Positions 17,270 through 24,857 of a stretch of 64,000 nt of DNA are shown here, piece after piece. Origin of the DNA: Sphingobacterium corticibacter (GTDB lineage Bacteria > Bacteroidota > Bacteroidia > Sphingobacteriales > Sphingobacteriaceae); assembly GCF_003076635.1 (NCBI RefSeq), contig NZ_QDKG01000001.1, positions 1,178,001-1,242,000 on the forward strand, given 5' to 3'. A model generated the notes under the pieces. It saw only the letters and a program-made list of their open reading frames with translations. It did not search any database and was not told the origin of the DNA. Position 1 is the first letter of the stretch. Each line of letters begins with the position of its first letter. The translations under genes and the position numbers were made by a program.

Positions 17270-18925
17270 CTAAGAAGCTGTACATCGCACGTTTCTGGAT
17301 TGCGCCACGTAGTTCACACTATTTTGCAGTTCAGAGATATCTACTACATCAACCGCAAATCGAAATCTCCACAAATTTTCTCCTGATGCAGAGCTCGTCC
17401 AGTAATGACCTGCAGAGCCTCTATTATCCATCGCATTTGCTGTGGGGGCAGTTCCGGTGCCACTCGATACATTAAACAATCCTTGCGCAGGCCAAACCAT
17501 AATTACATCAGATCGTCTTCTACTAGTTAGCACTTTTCCAGAACCATAATTAGCATTGCCTGTCGCAAAATCACCTCTGTTGGTTGCCGTGACTGAGGCC
17601 AGCAATTGTTGAACTTCGGTTCTAGTAGGAACGCGCCATCCTGTAGGGCAAGGATCAGAAGCTGTTCGTACCGGACTTGTTTCAGGGTTTGCACTTGAAT
17701 TCCAAGAATTTCTGGGTACGGCTGTGGCACTTGTCGCATTACTCCAGCTGCTATTTACCGCTGTAGCGTTGTTGGCTGCTACAATCGTATTACGCCCAAA
17801 TTGATAGTAATTTCCGTGATACGCTTGGGTGATTGTTGCAGGATTTACAGGTAATGTGGTAGCTACTCCGACATTATGTTGTGCCCAGATTCTACCGTTA
17901 ATACGAACGGCAGGTCGACCTAAGTATTCAATATTTTCATCCGTAGGTGTGATTCTCAATGTCAAATTATACCGCACACCTGGAGTGATGTTCAGATTTT
18001 GAAAGGGCGTAAGATTGGTAAGCTCAATGCCATTTATGGTGATATTCGGAATAGTAAAAATTCCAGTTCCAGCAGCGCTGCCATTAATCATGGTAGGCTG
18101 GCTCGTCACTACCTGAGTGCCAAGTGTACCATAGTTTACTGGAGATGATGTTTCTGTGCCACTACGTGTAAATGAGCCATCAGCTAAGGTTACCAGTGAG
18201 TTTGGAAAATGTGGTCTGAAATTCGAAGTGAGTGCTGTAATGTTATAGCCAGTGATGCTGGCATCCACTGTCGTTGTGATCTGGCTAAAGCGATGCTTCA
18301 GTACGATGTCCAATTGATTAATCGAGTTACCGGTGATTGTTAGATCCTGACGAAAATACATATAATCTTGTGTTCCCGTCACACTAATTCTTGAATTTGA
18401 AATTGTACGATTTGTCGCCGGTGTTACTGCCGGCAGATTATCTTGTGTACTATTTATCGAGTATACAATAAAGGAATATGTACTGCCACCATCTAATTGT
18501 AAAGCTGCTGTTGCATTTTCTTGTCCTCTGATGTAGTTTCTTTCAGTTACGAAATTTCCGGCAGAATTGTAAACTAGTAATCGGTATCGGATTCCAGCCC
18601 CCACATTGGAAGTGTCGCTAACTGCACGAATGGCATCTTTTAAAGATGAAGGATTGTCTTGATTTAAATACGCCGGTTTTAACTCCGACACCAAAAGTAA
18701 ACCGTTCGGTAGATCGATCGTTTCGGTTTGTATGTCAGCTTCAGGATCGTACGCTTGTGGGTTTGGTGTAGCGGCTCTGTTATTTATCGTTTCCTCGCCT
18801 TCAAAAACAACGTCGGATACAGAAACCGTAACTGTTCCTGGGGAAGTGTCTACGTGGTCTTTCTGACAAGATAGGATGAAAAATCCCAAAAGTGCGCAGA
18901 TCAGAGATGTGTAAAATGTTTTCAT
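17270..18925 (-). CDS. Fimbrillin-like lipoprotein with C-terminal FISUMP domain
   Basis: A 551-residue surface lipoprotein: signal peptide with lipobox GFFILSC (Cys at about residue 20), beta-rich middle with features of fimbrillin-family adhesins (about 80-330) and a C-terminal FISUMP/major paralogous domain (about 340-551; YYQFGRN, DPCPTGWRVPTRTEVQQLL, GHYWTSS, VRCTAS). Such proteins are exposed on the outer membrane of Bacteroidota; a role in adhesion or surface structure is probable. It is the last gene of a - strand operon and starts 15 bases after the LuxR-type regulator ends. Confidence 0.78.
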   Translation of the reverse strand: MKTFYTSLICALLGFFILSCQKDHVDTSPGTVTVSVSDVVFEGEETINNRAATPNPQAYDPEADIQTETIDLPNGLLLVSELKPAYLNQDNPSSLKDAIRAVSDTSNVGAGIRYRLLVYNSAGNFVTERNYIRGQENATAALQLDGGSTYSFIVYSINSTQDNLPAVTPATNRTISNSRISVTGTQDYMYFRQDLTITGNSINQLDIVLKHRFSQITTTVDASITGYNITALTSNFRPHFPNSLVTLADGSFTRSGTETSSPVNYGTLGTQVVTSQPTMINGSAAGTGIFTIPNITINGIELTNLTPFQNLNITPGVRYNLTLRITPTDENIEYLGRPAVRINGRIWAQHNVGVATTLPVNPATITQAYHGNYYQFGRNTIVAANNATAVNSSWSNATSATAVPRNSWNSSANPETSPVRTASDPCPTGWRVPTRTEVQQLLASVTATNRGDFATGNANYGSGKVLTSRRRSDVIMVWPAQGLFNVSSGTGTAPTANAMDNRGSAGHYWTSSASGENLWRFRFAVDVVDISELQNSVNYVAQSRNVRCTAS

Positions 18926-18940
18926 AGTAGAGATTACGTG

Positions 18941-19570
18941 TTATGCTGGTGTAGTTTTAAATGTTGTAATTGCTTCGAATAAGTGCTTCAGTTGCGGAAC
19001 GTTTTCAACGGTTAGTTTTTTAAATGCTCTCATTTTATAGGTTGAAACGGTCGAAATGCTTAGCTGAAGTGTTTTTGCAATATCACTTACTCGTTCTCCA
19101 TTCAAGATCCGGTGGATTATTTTCTGTTCATTTGCAGATAAGGAATCAAATGGATTCGTTGACCCTATATTCGGATGAGATGGTATTTTGTTGACTGAAA
19201 AATGTTCGCCGTTTAGAAGGAATGACCTTAAGCCAAGCTCGTAGCTAATTAAAGGTTCATCTACGCATATATTGCCATTGACAATATCTTGGACATCGGA
19301 GTACGAGACGATTTGATTTTCAGACTCGTTGATAATCAATATCCGCGCTTTTTTCTGCCGCTTCCTTATTCTTCTCACGATCAATGTGAGATTATCTCGC
19401 ACTAGCGACGAGCTCAGAATAATTCGTTCAAATTTGATGTATTTGACCAACAGTGATAATCTGTCGTTGGTATTTGCTTCGTACTCGGTAATACCATTGC
19501 AAATTTTCTTAGCCAATGCGATAGACCCAACTCTTCTAAAGAGGTTGTTGTCAGCAAAAAGAGTATTCAT
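18941..19570 (-). CDS. LuxR-type regulator with degenerate receiver-like N-terminus
   Basis: A 209-residue protein with a C-terminal LuxR/FixJ helix-turn-helix (about residues 140-200; SLSANEQKIIHRILNGERVSDIAKTL, STVSTYKMRAFKKL). The N-terminus starts like a response regulator (TLFADNNLFRRVG), but the acidic pair is ADNN and the strand that should end in the phosphorylated Asp reads FERIILSSSLV. Phosphorylation is therefore unlikely, and regulation may be by dimerisation or a partner. It lies between the small IAAGSATV protein and the FISUMP lipoprotein in one operon and probably controls that surface system. Confidence 0.8.
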   Translation of the reverse strand: MNTLFADNNLFRRVGSIALAKKICNGITEYEANTNDRLSLLVKYIKFERIILSSSLVRDNLTLIVRRIRKRQKKARILIINESENQIVSYSDVQDIVNGNICVDEPLISYELGLRSFLLNGEHFSVNKIPSHPNIGSTNPFDSLSANEQKIIHRILNGERVSDIAKTLQLSISTVSTYKMRAFKKLTVENVPQLKHLFEAITTFKTTPA

Positions 19571-19588
19571 AGCCCGATCGTAGAATGA

Positions 19589-19801
19589 TCACCAAGTTTG
19601 CTGTCCTGCAACATTAGCGCCTTCTTCCCATTCGTCTCGCACCTGATTAGCACTGTTAATGGGGGTTACGGTAGCAGATCCGGCAGCAATGCTGTATTCT
19701 ATATGTACATCAGCAATACAGAGCTCTGGCGGAGTGTAATACTTTTTTGTCTTGTTTGATTTTGATAGATGTTCGTTTTTCATTTTTAAGATGGAACGCA
19801 A
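19589..19801 (-). CDS. Small IAAGSATV-type Bacteroidota protein
   Basis: A 70-residue protein (64 residues from the alternative ATG at 19783) with no signal peptide or membrane helix. Its C-terminal half reads IEYSIAAGSATVTP, then VRDEWEEG and a terminal Gln-Gln-Thr-Trp. I recognise this pattern, a basic N-terminus then IAAGSATV-P and V--EWE, as a recurring type of short protein beside fimbrillin or FISUMP lipoprotein genes in Bacteroidota. The function is not known. It is the first gene of the - strand operon, 18 bases before the LuxR-type gene. Confidence 0.65.
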   Translation of the reverse strand: MRSILKMKNEHLSKSNKTKKYYTPPELCIADVHIEYSIAAGSATVTPINSANQVRDEWEEGANVAGQQTW

Positions 19802-19916
19802 TAAATGTTAAGCAATCACATATACGAGATATACAGAGCAAAAAGCTATCCAGAGGTCGGAAAATAATATTAAACGAAAAATTTGTAGCTACATTACTAC
19901 ATTTTGACTTTAAGTG

Positions 19917-20333
19917 TTAGGATAAATCATGGAAAATACGGGAAATATCTGCTTTACTGGCATCTAAACTTTTTTCTAGGTTTAGCATGGTATACTTAGA
20001 GATCCATTGATTTTCATAAGCCGTAGACCTACCGCTGTTATCCTTAACAAGAATAATCTTAGTGTTTTTTACTGCCGCTAATACTAATGGATCGGTATCC
20101 TTTAGCATAGTGATGTTAATAAATAAAAGATCAATATCTTCTTTTTGAAGTATTGCCAATGTGTCAAGTATGCTTCCAGCTTCAAATACTGCTAAATCAC
20201 TTCGGCATGCTTGCGCCGTTAAAATTAGACTATACCTGTATAGTTCTATATCGTCTGCAAATAATACTCTCAATGCTGTTAAATGAATTATTTGGCGAAT
20301 ATATTGAGATTGTAAAGTGTTTATTACATACAT
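19917..20333 (-). CDS. Orphan receiver-like protein lacking the phospho-acceptor Asp
   Basis: A 138-residue protein consisting of one CheY-like domain. The acidic pair is present (LRVLFADDIELYR), but the expected phosphorylation site at the end of strand 3 is Asn in DLLFINITMLKDTD. No output domain is attached. It lies 115 bases upstream of the small IAAGSATV gene on the same strand and may act with the LuxR-type protein through domain contact. The start ATG 20333 leaves about 18 residues before the fold; a later start is possible. A perfect inverted repeat just upstream may be its operator. Confidence 0.65.
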   Translation of the reverse strand: MYVINTLQSQYIRQIIHLTALRVLFADDIELYRYSLILTAQACRSDLAVFEAGSILDTLAILQKEDIDLLFINITMLKDTDPLVLAAVKNTKIILVKDNSGRSTAYENQWISKYTMLNLEKSLDASKADISRIFHDLS

Positions 20334-20358
20334 GTTAAAAACAGGTACTAATACTTTT

Positions 20359-20378
20359 AGACGTTAATTTTAACGTCT
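20359..20378. promoter_or_regulatory. Perfect inverted repeat upstream of the receiver gene
   Basis: AGACGTTAA and TTAACGTCT are separated by two bases. The 26-base distance from the - strand start codon suits an operator. The rest of 20379-20896 is AT-rich; it holds one -7-like element and one tiny open frame, listed separately. Confidence 0.4.
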
Positions 20379-20624
20379 GTTATTATTCTGTTAGATAGGA
20401 ATAAAGCTCTAGGATAAGATTGCACTCGTGTTGAAAGGAATTAGAATATATGGAAAGGAATAGTTTTGCTGGAATTTAATTTTGTTCAATAAGTGTTTTT
20501 TTACAGTAGCTTTTTTTAATGTTAGAGAAAATACTGTAGGTGCTTTTAGAATAGTTTTGCCATAATAAATTTTGTATTTTCCTTACGTAGTGATTTTTTA
20601 TAGCGTATTTATACGTTTTTTTTA

Positions 20625-20632
20625 TATTTTTG
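20625..20632 (+). promoter_or_regulatory. -7-like element TATTTTTG
   Basis: Matches TAnnTTTG and lies 24 bases before a 23-codon open frame. No good -33 element is seen. Confidence 0.35.
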
Positions 20633-20655
20633 CTTTTTAATCCAAATTAAATGCT

Positions 20656-20727
20656 ATGAATGAAATTCTTGTAACCGCCGAACGTATATTTGGCGAACTG
20701 GATGTGATGACTGAGTTAGGGATTTAA
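20656..20727 (+). pseudogene. 23-codon open frame, possibly a gene remnant
   Basis: Starts MNEILVTAERIFGELDVM and stops after 23 codons. A -7 element lies at a sensible distance upstream, so it looks like the promoter and first codons of a gene whose body has been lost, near the prophage boundary. It could equally be chance. Confidence 0.25.
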
Positions 20728-20896
20728 ACAGATAAGCTTATGGAAACAAATCACTCAGCCTCAGCATATATCATGATTTGATGCGCACACCTATTAATCA
20801 GAGAGATTCACAGCTCCTTATTATGGCGACTTAGTAGTTCTATTGTTGCTATTTTTAGACAGATCTTAGATCTTGATTCCTATATTAGTTGAAATT

Positions 20897-21274
20897 ATGA
20901 AACTACCAAGATATCTGTTACAACATTTTGCCATATTACTAATGGTGTTTGGATGCTCGAAAGAAAATGATCCGTATGCCAGGCAGATATTAGGAACATG
21001 GGAAATAACGCATTACGATGGCCGAGTTGTCGCAGATCATCCAGCAGAATTCCCACAGCCTAGAACCATTACTTTTCAAGCGGGAGGTGCATTTCATGAA
21101 ACTGGAACTTCGCGTGATGGTTACGGTTCTTATACGATCAATGGTACTGATATCACAGTCTACATGCAAGGTCGAGTAGCCTTTACGTTTAAGATATTAT
21201 CAATTCAAGGTAATACGGCATTTTTAGATGTATACACTGGGAGTAGTGTGGTTGGGATCAAAATAAAGAAATGA
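20897..21274 (+). CDS. Small lipocalin-like lipoprotein
   Basis: A 125-residue lipoprotein starting at ATG 20897 (an in-frame upstream start at 20873 would spoil the signal). The signal MKLPRYLLQHFAILLMVFGC ends in a lipobox. The mature part, ILGTWEITHYDGR then TITFQAGGAFHETG and YGSYTINGTDITVYM, has the strand pattern of lipocalin-like or META-like beta-barrel lipoproteins. The function is unknown. The upstream bases TTCCTATATTAGTTGAAATT resemble those before the duplicated lipoprotein genes of the prophage at 35.7-36.6 kb. It is the last gene before the integrase and may be host or prophage cargo. Confidence 0.65.
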   Translation: MKLPRYLLQHFAILLMVFGCSKENDPYARQILGTWEITHYDGRVVADHPAEFPQPRTITFQAGGAFHETGTSRDGYGSYTINGTDITVYMQGRVAFTFKILSIQGNTAFLDVYTGSSVVGIKIKK

Positions 21275-21368
21275 TTTAGTTTAGCTTTTCTAATCACTAA
21301 AAAACGCATGTGGACGAAGGAAGAAAAATTATATCATGCGAGAAGTCTGCAGAAAAGCTAAAAAAAAT

Positions 21369-21392
21369 AAGTAACTCTAATCAGAGTTACTT
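21369..21392. terminator. Hairpin near the left prophage edge
   Basis: AAGTAACTCT pairs with AGAGTTACTT around AATC. An A-run lies on the left but there is no T-run on the right; host terminators in this window (such as 17186-17217) carry both. The right half may have been replaced by prophage sequence. Confidence 0.5.
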
Positions 21393-21479
21393 ACCCATTA
21401 CAAACTATATGTATTGATTTATTAAACCAAAGCATGTTTTGCGGTGTCTCCTTTTACGGTTTAAAGCTGTTGTGAGGCG

Positions 21480-21517
21480 CTTTTTTCAAAATGTGAAGGT
21501 GTTCGTTTTGAAAAAAG
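21480..21517. repeat. 12-bp perfect inverted repeat upstream of the integrase gene
   Basis: CTTTTTTCAAAA and TTTTGAAAAAAG are separated by 14 bases, 49 bases before the integrase ATG. It could be an integrase or excisionase arm site, or part of an attachment site. The gap 21275-21565 contains nothing else recognisable. Confidence 0.4.
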
Positions 21518-21565
21518 ATTGTAATAAGATCCTTTTCTTAACTTTAAAAACTTACAAATAATTTA

Positions 21566-22804
21566 ATGGCTACTGTGAACGCGGTGGTGCTAAAGCATCA
21601 CAAGAAAAAGACTGATAATACTTGGAATGTTAAGATAAGGATTAATCATAAATCTAAGTCTGCATATATGGATACACACGCGTTTGTAAACAAAGTAAGC
21701 CTCACCCCTAAAGATAAGTTAAAGCAAAGTTACATCGATCGGTATTTCTCGGAAGACCTGTCCAAGTATAGGGAGGAAATCGCGTTGCTAGGAACCAGAT
21801 TAAACTTCATGTCGGCTATTGATATAAAGGACTACCTCATCACTAAACAAAGTGCCGGTGTAGAGATTGAGCTATTTACGCATTTGGAAAGTGAAGCTGC
21901 CAGATTGCTAAACCTGGGGAAATCAAATCAAGCGCATTTGGTGACCAACATGTCTAAATATTTAAAGCAGTTTACTGGAGTTGAAAAATTACCTGCACAG
22001 ATGATCACTCCGCAAGTAGTGAAGAGCTTCGTTGATTTCCTGGTAGCTTACAAGCGCGAAAACGGACTTCAATTCAAGGCAAATACGGTAAACTCTTACA
22101 TGGCACAGTTTCAAGGTGCGTTTAAGCGCCTGCGAGAAAAGGTGAATAATCCAGTTACCAATGATTTCCCATTAGCTTTCAATCCATTTGAAGGATATCG
22201 GCCGCTTGTGATCAATATCACTGCTAGACGAAATCTTAGCCTTGATCTTCTTCTACAGGTGTTCAACTATTACCCAGCAGGAGTTAATGAAAAGCTTGCT
22301 AAGGATATGTTTATGCTTTCATTTTACCTGTGCGGAATGAATACCAAAGACATTATGGAAAACCTCACGGATCCGGATGCTAAGGTAATTGAATATCGCC
22401 GGAGCAAGATCATGAATAAGAGGAAGGATGGAGGCTTAATAAATGTATTGGTACCTGATCAGGCGGCGCAATTAGTGAAAGCGTATGCTGGGATTTTGCA
22501 GCCAAAATATAAGACGATCCATAATTTGAACTACAACCTTTATATAGGATGGAAATCGATCTCTGAGAAGATCGGCTTCAAATGTACAATGTATTACGCG
22601 CGGCACACCTTTGCCAACATAGCTCGTCAGATATGTAAGTTCAGTAAAGAGGAAGTGTCACTGGCGTTAAATCATAAATCCGGTAGCGACGTAACTGATA
22701 TATACATCGAACCGGATTGGTCAGTCGTTCATAAAGTTCAAGCAGGCGTTGTTAATGCCGTTGAAAATCACATCAAGAATTCTTCTGCTCATGTGACTGA
22801 GTGA
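21566..22804 (+). CDS. Tyrosine recombinase (prophage integrase)
   Basis: A 412-residue integrase that would insert and excise the prophage. The N-terminus is an arm-binding domain (about 1-100), followed by a SAM-like core-binding domain (about 105-215) and the catalytic domain. The catalytic region shows YYARHTFANIAR (Arg/His box) and the nucleophile Tyr380 in VTDIYIEPDW. The first catalytic Arg position reads LCGMNTKDI, the variant often seen in Bacteroidota integrases. It marks the left end of the element, and its last 32 bases overlap the converging XRE gene. Confidence 0.9.
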   Translation: MATVNAVVLKHHKKKTDNTWNVKIRINHKSKSAYMDTHAFVNKVSLTPKDKLKQSYIDRYFSEDLSKYREEIALLGTRLNFMSAIDIKDYLITKQSAGVEIELFTHLESEAARLLNLGKSNQAHLVTNMSKYLKQFTGVEKLPAQMITPQVVKSFVDFLVAYKRENGLQFKANTVNSYMAQFQGAFKRLREKVNNPVTNDFPLAFNPFEGYRPLVINITARRNLSLDLLLQVFNYYPAGVNEKLAKDMFMLSFYLCGMNTKDIMENLTDPDAKVIEYRRSKIMNKRKDGGLINVLVPDQAAQLVKAYAGILQPKYKTIHNLNYNLYIGWKSISEKIGFKCTMYYARHTFANIARQICKFSKEEVSLALNHKSGSDVTDIYIEPDWSVVHKVQAGVVNAVENHIKNSSAHVTE

Positions 22805-23114
22805 GCTCTAGTACCAGCTGCTCCATCTTGGCCAGTCTATTTTCCACTTCAGCTAAACGGTAAGACAAAGATTGCTCTTTGCTGTGGAAGCGTGAAGCGT
22901 ATGTTAGATCTTCGACATTCATGCCTAGTTCGGCGAGCTTTCGCACCACATTGACATTTGGTCCATGTTTGCCATTTTCAATCCTAGACATTGTAACTGT
23001 TGAAATACCTAGTTTTGCCTTCAATTCTTCGGATGTCCATCCCTGACTATGGCGAAAACTGGCTATTAATTTTCCGATTTCCGTAAAGTCAGTTTTCGAA
23101 TCGTTTGTACTCAT
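22773..23114 (-). CDS. XRE-family helix-turn-helix regulator
   Basis: A 113-residue DNA-binding protein. The Cro/CI-type HTH occupies about residues 12-68 (IGKLIASFRHSQGWTSEELKAKLGIS, TVTMSRIENGKHGPN). A C-terminal coiled coil (about 85-110; LAEVENRLAKMEQLVLELTQ) probably makes it dimerise. It converges on and overlaps the integrase 3' end by 32 bases and lies 22 bases after the S24 repressor gene on the same strand, so the two regulators are co-transcribed. It probably takes part in the lysis-lysogeny decision. Confidence 0.82.
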   Translation of the reverse strand: MSTNDSKTDFTEIGKLIASFRHSQGWTSEELKAKLGISTVTMSRIENGKHGPNVNVVRKLAELGMNVEDLTYASRFHSKEQSLSYRLAEVENRLAKMEQLVLELTQSHEQKNS

Positions 23115-23136
23115 GATAGTGTATATGTATTTACGT

Positions 23137-23898
23137 TTATTCTAATACTCTTTTAACAACATTGTAAATTTGCAGTAGATCGTCCATCTTTACTTCGTAA
23201 TCTGGATACTTATCCTTATCTGGATTTAACGATCTTAGGAGAAGTGTACCTGTTTCTAGATCTTGACTCGCTACTTGCTTTACAACAATTCCTTCCTGCC
23301 GATGGACAAAGACGAAATTAGGCCACGAGTGAGTATGCAATTTACTCTGCCAGTACTGACGTGCAACTTCGCGACAAAGCATTACTGTCCCATCGGGAAT
23401 AGCTTCACGGATATCTCCGTTGTCCATACTATCTCCTGATGCTTCAAAATACTTATAAGTTCCGGTCACGAATTTATCTACAGTTGTCGTATAAAGTGGT
23501 AAAGTGTCTATGTATTCTCGATCTTGATATCCCAATAGATAACCTGCTTGCGCATGGATTGGAATCAGCTCGGCTGTTAGTAGATAGTAGCCTGGACTAA
23601 TTTCTTTCAAACCCTGCTCGATCTGTGGGTGTGCGATTTCTGCTATTGGTTTGGCGGTCGCTTTCGCAGAATACTCAAAAACACGGCTAATATCCTCCTT
23701 TGTTGCTCCTATCGCATCAAGTATGGCATTAATTTTTGCTATGTCTTCACTTTTAACGTAATCTTCCTTTTTTAAAAGGTTGATTATCGTATTCTTTCCA
23801 AACCCCACGAACATGGGGTCAGACTTGTCAGTCAGGTTATCTTGCTTTACGCCAAGTTTTTTCATTAGACCCTTGACGTATTGGCCTTTGTGTATCAT
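23137..23898 (-). CDS. CI/LexA-like phage repressor with S24 self-cleaving domain
   Basis: A 253-residue repressor. An N-terminal DNA-binding region (about 1-75) precedes an S24 peptidase domain. The predicted self-cleavage site is Ala118-Gly119 (IHAQAGYL), the catalytic Ser is Ser157 (ASGDSMDNG) and the Lys is Lys207 (GIVVKQV). RecA-stimulated autocleavage would release the prophage after DNA damage, as in lambda CI and LexA. It is divergent from the early operon, and the intervening region (23899-24114) carries promoter repeats where it probably binds. The - strand promoter may be TTG (23940-23942) and TTCATTTG (23913-23920) at 19-base spacing. Confidence 0.87.
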   Translation of the reverse strand: MIHKGQYVKGLMKKLGVKQDNLTDKSDPMFVGFGKNTIINLLKKEDYVKSEDIAKINAILDAIGATKEDISRVFEYSAKATAKPIAEIAHPQIEQGLKEISPGYYLLTAELIPIHAQAGYLLGYQDREYIDTLPLYTTTVDKFVTGTYKYFEASGDSMDNGDIREAIPDGTVMLCREVARQYWQSKLHTHSWPNFVFVHRQEGIVVKQVASQDLETGTLLLRSLNPDKDKYPDYEVKMDDLLQIYNVVKRVLE

Positions 23899-23988
23899 GT
23901 GTGTGTATATGTCAAATGAAAATGAAACTCAATATAAACCAATGCGTTACATAAAAATTAAAAAATATTTCAAACTAAATCAACTTAA

Positions 23989-24021
23989 AGTTTGAAAAGT
24001 TTATAAAGTTTAATACATTTG
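23989..24021 (+). promoter_or_regulatory. Early promoter with 9-bp AAGTTT repeats
   Basis: A TTG -33 element (23992-23994) and the -7 element TACATTTG (24014-24021) are 19 bases apart, the ideal Bacteroidota arrangement. The promoter is built of three tandem 9-mers beginning AAGTTT. An upstream TTCAAACT forms an inverted repeat with the first unit. It drives the rightward early operon and is probably bound by the S24 repressor. A close copy lies at 32976-33016. Confidence 0.7.
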
Positions 24022-24114
24022 TATTGTCAAGTCAAACAAATATAACATTTTTAAACATGCCGCGTGCAATGTGTGTACCAAGAACTTAATTCAAAACAAA
24101 AATGAACAAAAAAG

Positions 24115-24360
24115 ATGATTGAGATTACGGATAAGGTGCCGTCTCCAACTAAAGAAAATTGGGGATATGCAATGGAAAAGATGAGCGTAGGCGAGTCTTT
24201 TCCTGTCGAAAATGGAAAGCAGCAAAAGGTGAGGCAAAAAGCTTGGCTTTTATTTCACCGCAAGAACGAGCTAACGGGATTGCCTGTAACCGATAAGTTA
24301 TTTACGGTTAGGAGAGATCCAGATGATCAACAAAACTTTAGATGCTGGAGGGATCAATAA
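24115..24360 (+). CDS. Phage early hypothetical protein (81 aa)
   Basis: A soluble basic protein of unknown function, the first gene after the early promoter. Residues 15-60 (ENWGYAMEKMSVGESFPV, then a Lys/Arg/Gln-rich stretch and WLLFHRKNEL) have the look of a small phage nucleic-acid-binding or regulatory protein, but no family is recognised. Its stop overlaps the next start (TAATG), which supports it as a real gene. Confidence 0.65.
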   Translation: MIEITDKVPSPTKENWGYAMEKMSVGESFPVENGKQQKVRQKAWLLFHRKNELTGLPVTDKLFTVRRDPDDQQNFRCWRDQ

Positions 24361-24644
24361 TGAATAGTATACCACTTGATTTAGGGTTAGCAGCAATGCT
24401 GCAGGAAGCCGCAAAGGTTGGCGCAAAGACCGCTTTAATTGAAGCCGGATTAGAACGTGAAAACGTGTCGTACAATTATGCATGTAAAAGGTACGGCAAG
24501 GCCAGAGTAGAAAGATGGTTGCAATCTGGGCAGCTGAATTACCGTCAGGATGTCTTCGGATCGACTAAGCGAGAACTTAGCAAAGTAGATCTAGAGGCTT
24601 TAAATGCCGGAGACAAAATGGTTGGACACATTAAAATAACGTGA
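24360..24644 (+). CDS. Phage early hypothetical protein with HTH-like segment (94 aa)
   Basis: The start is put at ATG 24360, coupled to the previous stop. It is mostly helical; residues 30-65 (ALIEAGLERENVSYNYACKR, then YGKARVERWLQSG) resemble a DNA-binding helix pair such as in MerR/excisionase-type proteins, though no family can be named. Position among early genes would suit an excisionase-like or regulatory factor; that is inference. Confidence 0.6.
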   Translation: MNSIPLDLGLAAMLQEAAKVGAKTALIEAGLERENVSYNYACKRYGKARVERWLQSGQLNYRQDVFGSTKRELSKVDLEALNAGDKMVGHIKIT

Positions 24645-24648
24645 GCAA

Positions 24649-24768
24649 ATGACAAACGAACAGAGACAAAAGTTACTCGAGGATTTACTCGCCGAGATCC
24701 GTGGTTTACGGCAGGTAGTGTCGGAAATCAGAGAAGATGCAGAAGCGGATGAGTTAATTCTAAGCTAA
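24649..24768 (+). CDS. Short phage ORF (39 aa)
   Basis: MTNEQRQKLLEDLLAEIRGL and a further acidic helix ending SEIREDAEADELILS. It is a strongly amphipathic, coiled-coil-like helix. It starts four bases after the preceding stop, which suggests a real gene in the operon. Function unknown. Confidence 0.5.
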   Translation: MTNEQRQKLLEDLLAEIRGLRQVVSEIREDAEADELILS

Positions 24769-24824
24769 GCAAAAACAAAATTAACGCGCAGCAGGAGGCA
24801 AACTAAAGCGTATTTACAAACAAC

Positions 24825-24857
24825 GGGCAATCGCCCATTAAACTCTAACAAAGAATG
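24825..24857 (+). promoter_or_regulatory. Leader hairpin plus CTCTAACAAAG motif before the RDF-like gene
   Basis: GGGC-AATC-GCCC hairpin (24825-24836), then CTCTAACAAAGA running into the ATG at 24855. A partial AGGCAA copy without stem lies at about 24795. The CTCTAACAAAG word recurs before several other genes of this prophage. Confidence 0.55.

Noticed and set aside
23970..24060. 9-bp repeats as iterons of a replication origin
   Set aside because: They coincide with a perfect promoter at both places, so an operator role explains them better; the origin candidate is at 38 kb.
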